Origin: Dryococelus australis
Taxonomy: Eukaryota; Arthropoda; Insecta; Phasmatodea; Phasmatidae
Reading direction: 5' to 3'
Length of the DNA: 64,000 bases
Assembly (NCBI GenBank): GCA_029891345.1
Contig: CM057009.1
Span: 232,429,178-232,493,177, forward strand
In this document: positions 33,447 through 45,339 of the stretch, in pieces
How the letters are laid out: the number at the start of each line of letters is the position of its first letter
Position numbering within the stretch: the stretch's first letter is position 1
Program-made: the position numbers and the translations under genes
Notes under the pieces: generated by a model
What the model saw: the letters and a program-made list of their open reading frames with translations, nothing else
Told to the model about the DNA's origin: nothing
Database searches by the model: none

Positions 33447-34560
33447 ACTTTGAAACGAAATCTACATAGACATAACAACCACATACATAATTTGCCTAGT
33501 TGGTGGGGATGACTCAAGACACAACTAAGGGCTTGATTATCTGTGAATAAATCGCTCTCATCATGTTCGATATAGGAGGAGAAATTTTCTAGTCTGAAAA
33601 GACAAGCAAATTTTTCCTTTTCATAAATTCCCTGTTATCTTTAGGCCTCTGTCAGAGTTCTGCTTGCAACGGGTACAAGAGCGATGTGACCATCTATCCA
33701 CTACCCGAACACCGCACCTAATGCCACAGAAGTGGCGTTCACCCAGATCATGAAACTCTGATCACAATCGGGTAAAATAAAAGCTGGTGGTGAACCGAGT
33801 ATTTGCTTCAAATCATTAAAAGCTTGTTCCTGCTCCTGGCTCCACAAAAATCCCATTCCTTTTTTCTTAGTGTGGCTTAGGGGTGCTAATATCTCACAGT
33901 AATGCACAATAAATCAATAATACCCCATTATACCCAAAAGTTTCTGAACCCCTTTTAGGGTACAAGGACGGGGAAAGTTAACTATGGGAGCAACACAATC
34001 TGGGTGAAGTAAAAGCTTCCCTTCACTGATTATATACCCAAGAAATTTCAGCATATTTGCAGCAAGAGTGACCTTTTCTGGATTAATGGTTAATCTAACT
34101 TCCCTAAATGCTCCAGAACTTTACATAAATGTCCCAGGTAAAACTCCAAATCTTAACTATATGTTATAATGTCATCTACATAATTAAAGGCAAATTTATA
34201 TTTAAATTCCAAGAGCACATGCTCTAACACTCTGGAAAGGGCCTGGCTACCGAAATTAGCACCCATTGGAATCAAGGGTGAATTCATATTGGTTCCAAGG
34301 CGTGCTAAATGTGGTATATTTATGACAAGATGGATCTAACATGCATTGATGAAAAGTATTGTTTCAATCTAGGATGGTATACACCTTATCCTGTCCTAGA
34401 TATTGAAAGGCGCAATCTACCATCGGAAGTGGGAAAGGGTCCTTACGTATCTTACAGTTGACAAGAGTATGATTAACCACTAACCTATACTTATCACTAG
34501 CTTTTTTATTACGAGGAATCCAGGAGAACAAAAATCAGATGTTGATGGCACAGTTACACC
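33447..34560 (-). pseudogene. Ty3/Gypsy reverse transcriptase and RNase H (31.5-35.8 kb element)
   Basis: In minus order: RT fingers with FLVIKKASDKYRLVVN (about 34530-34470) and DPFPLPMVD; palm with FHQCMLDPSCHKYTTF; an intact YVDD box (34182-34171) in FNYVDDIITYS; then LTINPEKVTLAANMLKFLGY and FPRPCTLKGVQKLLGI. RNase H starts with FLWSQEQEQAFNDLKQIL and WVNATSVALGAVFG, where the first Asp of RNase H is Asn. Later pieces include LFTDNQAL and HPHQLGKL. Stops and frameshifts are spread throughout. The last part of RNase H is interrupted by the solo LTR. Confidence 0.85.
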
Positions 34561-34572
34561 TGCGTGCAACAG

Positions 34573-34887
34573 TTATTCAATCATCTCTCGAAACGCCCTA
34601 AGTTTGGGAGGCGGGCAACGAAAGTGACGGTCACAAACCGGCACATCATCAACGAGAGAAAATTGATATGATAGTATATCACACTTCCCAATTTTTAGGG
34701 TGATGACATCACTGAATTCTTGTTTAAGGAGGGTCAAACTATCGTTAAGATTTTCCGATGCGTTTACAAAAATCTCAGAAGGAGAATGTTTTACCTGCAC
34801 ACTCTTGCCACAATCTAAATGCATTTTAATATCAGGCGCAAAGCCAAAAGAAAGGGTAAAATCATCCTGATTTATTGGCACTCGCAT
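34573..34887 (-). pseudogene. Gypsy pol segment between protease and RT
   Basis: This 104-codon frame leads into the RT. LLKQEFSDVITLKIGKCD and DRHFRCPPPKLRAFREMIE match the pre-RT part of gypsy Pol (hydrophobic 'EF.D', then 'R..R.PP.K...FR..I..'). A stop follows, and RT continues in the next frame. Confidence 0.7.
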
Positions 34888-34889
34888 GT

Positions 34890-35254
34890 GATCTAAAAAT
34901 TCCTACCCAAAATGATCTTGTTATTTAACACAGGCAAAATCCAAAAATTATAATTCATTGAAAATCTGCCTGTTTTAAAATGTAACTTAACTATGTACGT
35001 AGCTGACAACACATCGCCATTCGCAATACACAATTTCAATTCTGTGATGCACTGGACATGCAAATGGGAAATAACCTTGTTATTGAGTAATATTTTTTAC
35101 AAACTGGTAACGCAGTGCGTAGCACCAGTATCTATTAATACCGGGTATAAAACGCCACCACAGGTAACTTGCACAATGCACGTGAAATGTGTTTTTGATC
35201 AGGCAGGTCTGGCAATCAAATGGCGGCTGGAAACGCCACACATATTCCCAGCCA
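34890..35254 (-). pseudogene. Gypsy aspartic protease remnant
   Basis: The active-site segment reads PVLIDTGATHCVTS, with intact D-T-G-A at 35132-35121. After a stop and frameshift the body continues with LCIANGDVLSATYIVKL, and the flap/C-terminal signature IILGRNF appears near 34910. The order matches a retropepsin of about 100 residues. A decoy 128-codon frame lies on the plus strand. Confidence 0.75.
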
Positions 35255-35778
35255 TCACTTATTTCCTTGACCTAGGGCAAGCTGCACAAGGTGACCCACT
35301 GCTCCGCATCGAAAACACTTTCTTTCTTGCCACGGAATACATTGTTCCCTACAGTCCACTCTTATATGGCCACGCTTAGAGCAATTACCGCAACGACGAC
35401 TTGGAACACGCTCACTTTCTACCCATGATGTTTCTGGTTTTTGAGCAGTCAGGGGAAAAATAGAATTAAATTCTGTATCTGCAGCTAAATGACATTGCAC
35501 CTCAACTGCTAAAACACATAATTTTTCCATGTTATGAGGTACTGGTAATAAAGAACACACTCCTTGAACATGTGGCATCAGATTTTCTAGCACCAAGTTG
35601 ACAATTTCATTCTCCGCTAAATTCATACATAAAGCCCTTTAATATGAGACAATAGAGTCGATAAACTCACTCAGTGACTCGTTAGGCTTTTGAAAACAGT
35701 ATATCAAATCACACTCGCATGTACGTTTTACATGCTGAGGAAAAATATGAGCTAATACACAGTTTATGGTTGTTATAT
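35255..35778 (-). pseudogene. Gypsy gag C-terminus with two zinc knuckles
   Basis: The capsid end reads NESLSEFIDSIVSY (about 35680-35640), a stop, then LAENEIVNLVLENLMPHVQGV. The nucleocapsid has one intact CCHC knuckle, CGNCSKRGHIRVDC (about 35399-35358), and a second, CFRCGAVGHLVQLA, that lacks its last cysteine, probably by a one-base shift. The protease follows. The gag is cut at 35779 by the mariner element, and its N-terminal part is not found on the far side. Confidence 0.8.
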
Positions 35779-35779
35779 A

Positions 35780-36415
35780 CAGGATAATTCACAGCACCCA
35801 TAGAACAAACTGGAAACAACATGACACCGGGGGTTTGCAAAAAAAATTGTAATAACTGTACCCTAAATAAATCATTGATTGGTATTAATTCCATTCCCCC
35901 AAACATACCGGAGGTAGGAGTATAGGGGTGAGCTTTGAAATTGCAAATAGGAACTGGGGTTGAATATGGTATCGTTGGATAGATTGTCGAAAAGCAAATA
36001 TCATTTACTAAGACAGTGGTTTTCTGACATGCATAGTTTGCGCACAATAAAATAAATAATCTAAGCATATGGTTTTGATGTGCGTAGTTTATGCACAGTG
36101 AAAATGAATGAAAACTATTGTTTTTCATATTACAAACAAAAGGAAATCAACTAAACATGTTTTTTTTCTGGCGTGCATACCTAGTTTACGTACAGTTATA
36201 AAGATGTTGGGTGTACTGTGAAAACCGTTATGGTGTGAGAGATCCACTGTGAAATGAGAACTACGAACTCTCATTTGCACATCACTCAAGTGTTTGAAAT
36301 ATCGACCATCCTGTATCAAACACGACTCAGCTCTCCTTCATACGTTCGCGGTTGCTCAGCAGACCTCAGCACAGCTGAGAGATCCACATGCTGCTCTGAT
36401 TCTTTCCTTCATGTC
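35780..36415 (+). repeat. Left terminal inverted repeat of the DD41D element
   Basis: It is the reverse complement of 37850-38479. It contains three copies of a near-palindromic motif TGCGTAGTTTATGCAC-like, at about 36028, 36081 and 36170. Confidence 0.8.
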
Positions 36416-36439
36416 TTCCCTTGTTGTTGGACGCATTCA

Positions 36440-37369
36440 TTGACAAATGTGTTTAATTCTCCCCCATAAAAATAAGTCATTGGGGGACACGTCTGGAGAA
36501 CGAGGTGGCCAAGTTACAGGACCCATTCATCTGATCCACCATCTGGGGAATAACATGCCAGCAACTAGCCAAACTCTGCATGAAAAGTGAGCAGGACAGC
36601 CATCCTGTTAAAACCACTGTGTTAATCGCAGAGCAAGAGGGACATCTTCAATCAGCTGATATCTAATATTTTTTAGCAAGTCTGCATAAGCGCTGCACCA
36701 TTCAATTGCCCTTCAAAAACATATGGTCCTATGACATGATGTCCGAGAAGGCCACACCAAGTATTAAGGCTCCACACATGCTGGATATTCACTTGACGGA
36801 GCCATTGTGGATTGACTTGCAGACCAGTAATGGGCATTATGTATGTTAACATTACGATTACTCTTGAATGTGTCCTCATCAGTCCACAAAATGCTGCGAT
36901 GGAAAGCACGGTCCTTACTCAGGTACCAGTTGCAGAAATCAATGAACTTGGAAAGTTATTATTTCCAAGTTCTTGGTGCAGCTGTAAATGGTAAGGATGT
37001 ACACAATTGTCAACGAGGATTCTCCACACTGTACTTTGAGACAATTCTGAGTCGCAGGCAAGCCTCCGTGTTCGGATCATGAGGATTACCTACCATGGAA
37101 GCAAGTACATCAACAGCACTCTTGTCTCTCAAAGGTCGTCTGATGCGACGTCTGTTGCATGTCAGATGCACTAGCCTGGATGTACACACCCAACATGCAA
37201 GACGCTGGAAAACATTGTATGACTGATGGACATGCTGTGGGTATCTCTCTGCGTACAAATGGGTGGCAGCTCTGCAGTTCCGATGACATTCTTCTAGTGT
37301 CATCAGCATGTCAAATGCTTCTTCATTTGTAAACGGCATTCCATTCAGAAAGCAACACCACAGACACAC
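36440..37369 (-). pseudogene. DD41D mariner-type transposase (DUF4817 helix-turn-helix plus DDE)
   Basis: The start is probably the Met at 37339 (MPFTNEEAFDMLMTLEECHR), the DUF4817-type helix-turn-helix head, which continues with ATHLYAERYPQHVHQSYNVF. A second helical part follows (LRLRIVSKYSVENPR). After a frameshift, the first catalytic Asp is in ILWTDEDTFKSN. A middle segment has WCGLLGHHVIGPYVFEGQLN. The second Asp is in QDGCPAHFSCRV, preceded by a stop. The third is in RSPDVSPNDLFLWGRIK. I count 41 codons between the second and third Asp, which fits the DD41D (rosa-type) group. At least two stops and one or more frameshifts make it inactive. Confidence 0.85.
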
Positions 37370-37849
37370 AATGTCTTACACTGATACAACACACACAATT
37401 AATGGTTGCAATGTAAACTGAATGACTGTCTGATTAAACTAACTTTCGATTGTCAGATAACTTGCTTGCAAAACCTGCAGTTCCTGTAAGTGGTCGATGG
37501 TTTATCTGATTGCTGCGTAGTGCTGCATTATTCTCCATTTTACTCGGAAACAGTCTAAAACCTACTGCACGAGTCCATGCAGGAAAGCACATAGGTCACC
37601 ACTAGCAAGTCTCACACTCCAACCGGGAATACAGTAATGTCTTACACTGTAGCTGACGTGCATAGTCTACGCACAACCAATGATAAATGAATAAACATAA
37701 CTCTTATTATTAGACTGTTTCTGAATAAAATCAGAGAATAAGGTACCATTAAGCAGCAAGCAGATAAAGCATCTACCATTTACAGGAACTGCAAGTTCCC
37801 TGACAATGGAAAGTTTGTTCATTCAGACAGTCATTCGTTTTAAATTGCA

Positions 37850-38479
37850 TGAAAGACAGAATCAAAGCAGCATGTGGGTCTCTCATCAGTGCTGAGGTCC
37901 ACTGAGTAACGACGGAGAGTAGAGTTGTGTCTGATACAGAGTGGTCAACATTTAGAACAGTTATGAAGAGTGCTGTTTGCGAATGAGTGCTCTCAGAACC
38001 CAGTTCACAGTAGTTCTTTCACACCATACCGGTATTTACAGTACACCTGACGTCCTTTTGATAGTACGTAAACTAGGTATGCATACCAGAAAAATAACAT
38101 GTTTAGTTTATTTCCTTTTGATTGTAGTAAGAAAAACACGTTTGCGATCAATTGTCATTGTGCGTAAACTATGCGTGTCACAAACCATATGCTTCAATGA
38201 TTTATTTTATTGTGCGTAAACTATGCACATTAGAAAAAAGGGGTCTTAGTAAATGTTGTTCCTTTTAGACAATCTATCCAACGATACCTTACACGACCCA
38301 CATTCCCATTTGCCATTTTAAAACTCACCCCCCATACCCCTATGTCCGGTATATTCAGGGGAATAGGATTACTACTAATCAATGTTTATATAAGGTATAG
38401 TTATCAAAAAATTTTTGCAAACTCCCAGTGTCATGTTATTTGCGAAAACAAGGGGTGATACGCATGCTGTGAAAGATTG
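37850..38479 (+). repeat. Right terminal inverted repeat of the DD41D element
   Basis: This mirrors the left repeat. It carries the same near-palindromic motif in its complementary form (TGCGTAAACTATGCAC) at about 38159 and 38212, and a variant at about 38067. Confidence 0.8.
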
Positions 38480-38539
38480 TATATACTGCCAACATTCAAA
38501 TATAATTTGGATTTGATTACATGATTTCGACAATTTAGT

Positions 38540-39140
38540 ATACTAAGCTAAAATGGCTATGTGGCCATCATTTTGAAGACAAGTGTTTGACCTACTTTTA
38601 ATATAGCAGTTTGCATCACCCACTACAGTACTACTTGTTTGCCTAATTTGGTAGGAATCAGTCAATTGTTTCCTGAGATATGATGTGGAAATTTAATTGA
38701 TTTGATGGTGCTAACTTATAAATTGGCAGACAAAAGTGTCTATGTTGGCATGTATAATGCTTGTAATAGTTGATTTCAGCATTCAAAATTTTATCAAAAT
38801 GGGACTAATGACATTGTAGCTATACTAAATAAACCTGAAATATTTGTGGCTGCTATTTTGAAAATAAGTTTCTAATCAATTTTAATTACATATGTTTACA
38901 TAACCTAACAGCCTATTACATTCTTGCCAAATTTGACAAGAATTGGTTCAATTAGTTTTCGAGATATGACATAAATATTATTTTTTTTCTGTGGTGATAT
39001 CTTACTAAATGGCAGACCAACAACAATATATCCATTTCTAAATGCAACGCTTATGTGATGTATTGTATGCACATAAAATTTGGTTTAAATGGGTTAAATG
39101 GTTTCTGAGAAATGACATCATCTAAATTTTTTGAATGGCC
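38540..39140 (+). repeat. Degenerate dimeric tandem repeat (~143 bp subunit, ~286 bp unit)
   Basis: The motif 'AAATTTGGT..GAAT.GGTCAATTG.TTTC.GAGATATGAC' begins near 38637, 38780 (weak), 38922 and 39067, a spacing of about 144 bp. Longer segments match better at twice that spacing: 38558-38650 with 38837-38935, and 38715-38790 with 39001-39080. No coding signal. Confidence 0.65.
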
Positions 39141-40789
39141 ACAATGTTTAAAGTAAACTCCCTGCTTGGTAGAACACTATAAAAGTTAAATTTCGTTACT
39201 AAGTACTATAAGTGTACAGTGTTTGGTGATATAATGTTCATACAGTCAACATATTTTTTAATGGGGGAGGTCATACATACCTACACACACACATAGTGGG
39301 ATGGGTGCATACTGGTTTTGAGGGCAGTAACAAAGTACAGGAATGAGTTTAAGATGAATTTAACATCACTTAAGTGCCAGATACCATAGACAGGCGGTGT
39401 TGTGCTGATACTGGTGATCTCAGGGCCATGTGGTCATCTGCCCAAGCGTACTCTGTTCCCTTGGTGGTGCTTATTGTTGATTCATCTCAAATACTATGGT
39501 GAAGTCTAGCTCCCCTCATGCCTGATACTTATGTACATGCAACTTGTGGGCCTATTCAGGCTGAGCCACATACCTGAAGCAGCGCGATAAGTATAATTGT
39601 GACTAGGTTGATTGAATGCAGATTAATAAAGAATATTCTTGAAGGCATGTAGTGGGGGTCGTGTGCCCCTTCATACCATGGAAGCAGTTCTTAGAAATAA
39701 CACACGCAATATGATAAGATATGTATATTTATCTTTGCACAGATTACATTACTCACACATTCTTGGGGAACAAGTTATACAGTCCTTAGCTATTCTCTCC
39801 CACCAGGTGGGTTAAGAGCGCGATAAATAGCTACAGGAATTTCTAAATGCTTGTCGCATAGCGCTTGCGCCTGGTATTGTACATTAGACCGATATTGCAC
39901 TGAGCCAGCCGCAATAGCAGACCTTTCGCTGTTTTGCTTGCACACAGTTTTTGGATAAGGAGAGTGGCTTTGGAATGGAGGAGTGTGGGGTGGCACTGCG
40001 GTTAGTTTTCCGTGTGAACACTGTGGTTTGCTCGGAATCTATGGATAGATATTAAATTATAAATGGCAAAATAAAAAAAAACATATTATTAAAGGTAATG
40101 TATCAGTAGATTGCATTTGTCTGTGCGAAGAAAACTGAATAGGGGCAAATAAAAATGTATACACAGACTGCATACAACTTTTATGTGAGCTAATCATTAT
40201 TTTAACAAATTTAATGCAAATTTAAGAAATAAAAATTAAATATGTGCAGTGTAATAGGAACATTAAATGCAGTGTTTATGCAATATTAGCAATTTGGTCA
40301 GCATAAAAATGCATGATGCAGGTACAGATATGAAATTTTACAATAGTGCCAAGTGTGGTCACGCTTCCATTAAAAAAAAGTGTATGTTACACTAATGAAA
40401 TATTAGCAAGCTGTGCATAAATTTCAGTCAAATAAATGTGTCTTTTTCTGAACATGAAGTATGCTCATTTTTTAAAAGTATGTAACACTATTCACTGCAA
40501 ATATATTTTGTAATTTGTGCTTTTAATGTTTTTGTACTTCTAAAAACTTTTGTAAACAAATGATAACGTCTCATGCGGTAACTTGGGCGTTTAAAAATAT
40601 GTTTTATTTCTTCATAGCACAAAGATTAATGTAAAACCAGTTGTTATTTTCCTTCCAAAATAACGTACATGTCATTTGTGTTACGTTTCCTGTTGTTTAA
40701 CAAGCATACAGGGAAAAAATACAACTCTACCAAGTTACCTCTCAACTAACGCCTTCCGATGTCTTCAGAGCTGATAAATTAAATTAGAA
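39141..40789. other. Unassigned, nothing firm
   Basis: A GC-richer block at 39655-40020 starts TGTAGTGGGGGTCG and ends ...CCGTGTGAACA. It might be a solo LTR, but it has no target duplication. The rest is AT-rich and non-coding. Confidence 0.3.
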
Positions 40790-41005
40790 AAAAGATGGAT
40801 ATTGAGCAGCACCAGGAGTGCAATTTGGGTTGGGGGGGGGGGGGGGGGTTATGGGAGTGTCCTGAGGAAACCTGTGGACCAACAGAATCGTCCATGCACA
40901 CTTCCCACATGCAAAAATCTGGCAAAAACTGGGGATCGAACCTGGAACAATTTGGTTGAAGGTGAACGCTCCAGCAGTCGCTCAACCACTGCGGCTCTCA
41001 TGTAA
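40790..41005 (-). repeat. tRNA-derived SINE, copy 3
   Basis: The best-preserved member of the family. On the minus strand the head reads GAGCCGCAGTGGTTGAGCGA (box A-like), and about 40 bases later GGTTCGATCCCC is a perfect box B core. It continues with TTTTTGCATGTGGGAA, then GGTTTCCTCAGGACACTCCC and a poly-C run (40832-40848) in the place where copy 2 has TTTCCCCCACC. Confidence 0.7.
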
Positions 41006-41200
41006 CATGAATTTATCTTGTGACATCATTTTCTATATGACATATTCATATTCATGAACTGCAGTAACTTATATTATCAGTAAGGTGTCCTATAATCCAT
41101 CCCGGGATAGATACTACACTTTGCCTGGATTTCCCCCTTGCACACTTCAGTTTGCCATACACATATAATATTTGCTAAGGACTGCAAATGTAGCTACTGT
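41006..41200. other. Non-coding, nothing recognised
   Basis: Short AT-rich spacer before the tandem array. Confidence 0.4.
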
Positions 41201-41204
41201 TTAA

Positions 41205-41790
41205 GTTATAGTCGCCAAAGTCGGTAAATGTACATCCCCCCCCCCCCGATGAGAAGTGTTGAGTGGTCAAGTACACTCTATATCGACATATAAGCATAGT
41301 TTGCTGTAATATCCTAACTGTGTGAGATACTACTACCATTGAGTTATAATTGCCAAATTCAGTACATGGACACCATCCCCGAAGAGAAGATTTGAATGGT
41401 CAAGAATGCCATATGTAGATGTATAAGCATAGTTGGCTGTAATTTCCAAACCGTATAAGATACAACTAACAAATGCATAGCATAGGTATCGCCCCAGATG
41501 ACGAGAAGACTCACAATGAAAGTGTTCGTCTTATGGCAATGTATAAGCATAGTTGGCCTTGCTCATCCGTGATACAGTAGCCAAATGCATAACATGGGCA
41601 TCACTCCAGATGACTCACAGATGGCTATATCTTAAATGGTTTGGACGGATAACTATTCTTATAAGTCAACATAGGTCATGCTTGACCACTCATTTCTTCT
41701 CGTCGTCTGGGGTGATGATCATGTTATGTATTTGACACCTAAACTTTAAACAATTCCAAAATTATAGCCAAATATGCTTATTAGTAGGCA
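41205..41790. repeat. Tandem array with an inverted last unit
   Basis: Related units start near 41205, 41341, 41463 and 41570, with spacings of 136, 122 and 107 bp. They share 'TA..(T)GCCAAAT.C.TA.CATG.(A)CAT.CCC.GA.GA.AAG' and 'TATAAGCATAGTTGGCTGTAAT'. From about 41640 to 41780 the same sequence runs in reverse complement (CTTGACCACTCATTTCTTCTCG... GGGGTGATGATCATGTTATG), so the last two units form a foldback. A poly-C of 12 (41236-41247) lies in the first unit. Confidence 0.6.
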
Positions 41791-41805
41791 TATATATACA
41801 CACAC

Positions 41806-42213
41806 GCCTTCCTAGTGACCTGCTGTTTTGTCAGCCGACAGAAGAGGTTGCTACAGATCCTGATTATGCCAGCGAATTACATAACACACTAGTTGGAATT
41901 CATAATTTTTCTCGACAGCACCTCAGAATAAATAGTGACAGGATGAAGACGTGGTATGATAGGAGATTGTCGGGCGATGTATTTCAAGGAAGACAACTGG
42001 TGGGATTGTACAACCCCAGAGGCGAAAAGGGTATAAAGTCTGAATCTACAGAAATGGTGGGAAGGCCCTTACAGGATTCTGATAATCAATGATATGGTCT
42101 TTCGGATTTGTTGTCAAGGCTCTCGAGCGAAGCTGAAGGTTATCTACTTTGACCGACTGGCACTCTATGAAGGTCCGGATGTTGCAGAGTCTGTTAGGGA
42201 TGAACAGACTTGA
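41806..42213 (+). pseudogene. Ty3/Gypsy integrase C-terminal domain
   Basis: Open to the stop at 42211-42213 apart from one frameshift near 42080. Motifs match the end of gypsy-type integrases: DLLFCQPTEE, then helices with LHNTLVGIHNFSRQHLR and KTWYDRRLSG, the SH3-like part with LYNPRGEKGIKSEST, then FRICCQGSRAKLKVIYFDRL and ALYEGPDVAESV. The core, RNase H and RT are missing. The fragment is 5' truncated next to the tandem array. It is followed at once by a polypurine tract and LTR, so the 3' end of the element is genuine. Confidence 0.8.
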
Positions 42214-42223
42214 AGAGGGGCAA
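42212..42223 (+). promoter_or_regulatory. Polypurine tract
   Basis: GAAGAGGGGCAA lies between the integrase stop and the LTR start TGTTACACAC. It is the usual primer site for plus-strand DNA synthesis. Confidence 0.6.
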
Positions 42224-42873
42224 TGTTACACACTTGCTGCTTTGTTTCATGCAAGCGAGTAGCTATATGATAGCAGTGGCAAGTCAATGGAATGTTTTGA
42301 CTGACAGGCAAGTGATAAACCAGGAACCATGTATCTGTTACAAAAAGCAAGCCAATACAATAATCATTTTTGCGGCGCATGCTGCCAACCCTGGTTCTAT
42401 TGAGTTTCTGAATTTATCTGAAGAATTTTCTCGTTATTTGCTGTCCTAGTTTCTCTATGTGTGACTCAGTGTGCATCAAACTTTCCAGATCAAGGCTAGC
42501 TGGGAGTTTGGCTGAGTGGCTGGAGTTTTGGCGATAAATGATGGATGAGTAAAACAAGTGGCGAGAGAAGTGACCAGTGGGAGGAAAATCTGCAATTGTG
42601 AGCATCGGCCCAGTGAAGAGTATAACTGGCAGGCTGGACTATTGGACTTGGTTCGTGAGAGGAAGATATTATTATAATTGATGGCAACAGACAGACTGAA
42701 AGTGTGATAATTAGAGTAAAAATAGACAGTAAATATTTTGCTCATTGAGAAATAAAATGAGTATTATTATAGATAGTATGATTAGTGTTGTAAATAATAG
42801 CTGTTGGAATAAACTAAAATCAGATTTAGTTATTTTATTTTTACTGACCCATTTGCAACCACATGCTGTTACA
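42224..42873 (+). repeat. Gypsy 3' LTR
   Basis: Starts TGTTACACACTTGCTGC directly after the polypurine tract and ends near CATGCTGTTACA, giving TG...CA ends and about 650 bp. It holds AATAAAATG (about 42751) as a possible polyadenylation signal. The exact 3' end could be two bases longer. A 5' LTR copy was not found. Confidence 0.6.
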
Positions 42874-43720
<847 letters not shown>

Positions 43721-45090
43721 GGCGTACAAGAAAAATTTTGGAAGCGCAGAGTCTTGAACATCCTCTATCAAATAATTCTTCAATGTATGATACGGTTTGA
43801 AATGCTCTATGCCTAGTGACACATTGCAGCTGTTACATTTTCAGGTAGATTCTCTTCTTACTTTTTTCTGTAAGCATGCTACACAGAGTTTAGCCTGGAG
43901 ACGGATGGTATCAATAAAAAGAAACAAAGTTAAAATCATAATATGATGTGGCTATTTGGTAGGTAGGTCTTCTTACAGGATTCTGCTCCTTGTAGTATTT
44001 GTTCATTTCTCCTTGCTCTTCTCTGTCTGGAGCTCTTGTACAATGGTGTGTAAGTCAAATTTTTGGGTTTGAAATTAAGCCATTTCTAGGTCACAAGGCA
44101 TTTCATAATTGGACAACATGGAAGTAACTTTAAAGAAAGTCCCTGACATCAATTTGAAAGGAAATCACATCAGCCTTTGAGAGTGAAAAACATGATGTTA
44201 TCCAATACTGGGTTGGGTCTTCCCTCAAACAAAAATTCTGCAAAAGAAAATTATAGCATAATTTTGCATTATTGTATGTGAAACTGCCAGAACAGTAACC
44301 ACTCCTTTGGGCTACTATTGGATTAGAAATATAGCATGGCATCACATATCTTCCATATTTTAAAAATATGGAAGATCCATGATCAGATCTTTAGGTAGTA
44401 ACTTGGAATTAAGGCTTCATGCAAAGGCTTGAAAGTTTAGTGTCTAGAGTGAACAAGGAGCAGGGTACTTGATAAGTTATTGGCTCAAGAAGTAAGTACT
44501 TTTTTTAACTAGCAGAAATAGTAATGTAGATGAACATTGTTCAAAACAAGAAACCCAAACCCTGGGGATAATGAGTAGGAAAACAGAATGTGGGACCTTG
44601 TTATGCCTGTGGTGGTTACAGCAGTATACAAAGTCTTTGCATTTTCATGTAGTAATCTGCAGAAGCTTGATGTCTTCCAGTACTCGTCTCAATAGCCACA
44701 TCATGGGGGGACTTACAAGCTATTCTAATGTGTTACAGTTTTATGCAAAGTGAACAAATCTAAATATTTTTCAAGAATTAATTAATATTTGCATAGAATA
44801 ATTAAATTACAGTTCAGACATCTCCAAGGATTTTACAATGTACAACTATCCAAGAAATCTGTTGGACCTTTGAACAAAGTGTGCAGCACTTAAGTTTATA
44901 GTCAAACAGTATCTCAGGACATAGAAAAATTAATTTTCTAAGTTATATATATATATATATGTGTGCGCATGTGTGTGCACGCTTACTTTCATAGCATTCA
45001 TAATAACCAGCATCATATGCATTGATATTTCTTAATAGTCACAACAAATGAATTAGTAAATAAAAAAACTGTCTTTATGTATGTGTTCCA
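43721..45090. other. Unassigned, with one perfect hairpin
   Basis: A 14-bp inverted repeat, ATCTTCCATATTTT-A-AAAATATGGAAGAT, is at 44348-44376. An (AT)9 followed by GTGTGCGCATGTG lies at about 44943. No coding motif could be read, although the composition of 44100-44350 resembles decayed coding DNA. Confidence 0.4.
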
Positions 45091-45339
45091 TTAACCCTTA
45101 ATACCTGAGGTGTGGTCTCTCAGACTGCAATATGTTATAGCAATTGTTTGTTTTCCGCTTATCACTTCTTGTATAGTCTGTCTCTCCTGTGTACCTTCCT
45201 TCTCTACCATCCTTGTTTACGACATTTATCAGTTGCACTGCAGCTGCCGGGCAGGTCATGTTACACTTTGTTGAAGTTTCAAAGCTGTTTCCAAAACAAC
45301 ACATCAGGATAAACACTATCACGGAGTGCGCAAGAAAAT

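Larger units (their letters stand above)
35780..38479 (-). mobile_element. DD41D mariner-type transposon with long inverted repeats
   Basis: A 2.7-kb element flanked by TA on both sides (35778-35779 and 38480-38481). Outer ends read CAGGATAATTCACAGCA (left) and, on the minus strand, CAATCTTTCACAGCA (right). The inverted repeats are about 630 bp: 35780-36415 against 37850-38479, roughly 75-80% identical by eye. The transposase lies between them on the minus strand. It sits at the gag end of the gypsy element, so it is younger than that copy. Confidence 0.85.

Noticed and set aside
34993-35379. 128-codon plus frame
   Set aside because: Opposite-strand shadow of the gypsy protease and zinc knuckle.
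39654-40020. Solo LTR with TG...CA ends
   Set aside because: No target duplication, no relative in the window, and the terminal similarity is only a few bases.
41236-41247. CRISPR-like or regular spacer array in 41.2-41.8 kb
   Set aside because: Unit length varies, units are diverged and the genome is eukaryotic; it is a degenerate tandem repeat.
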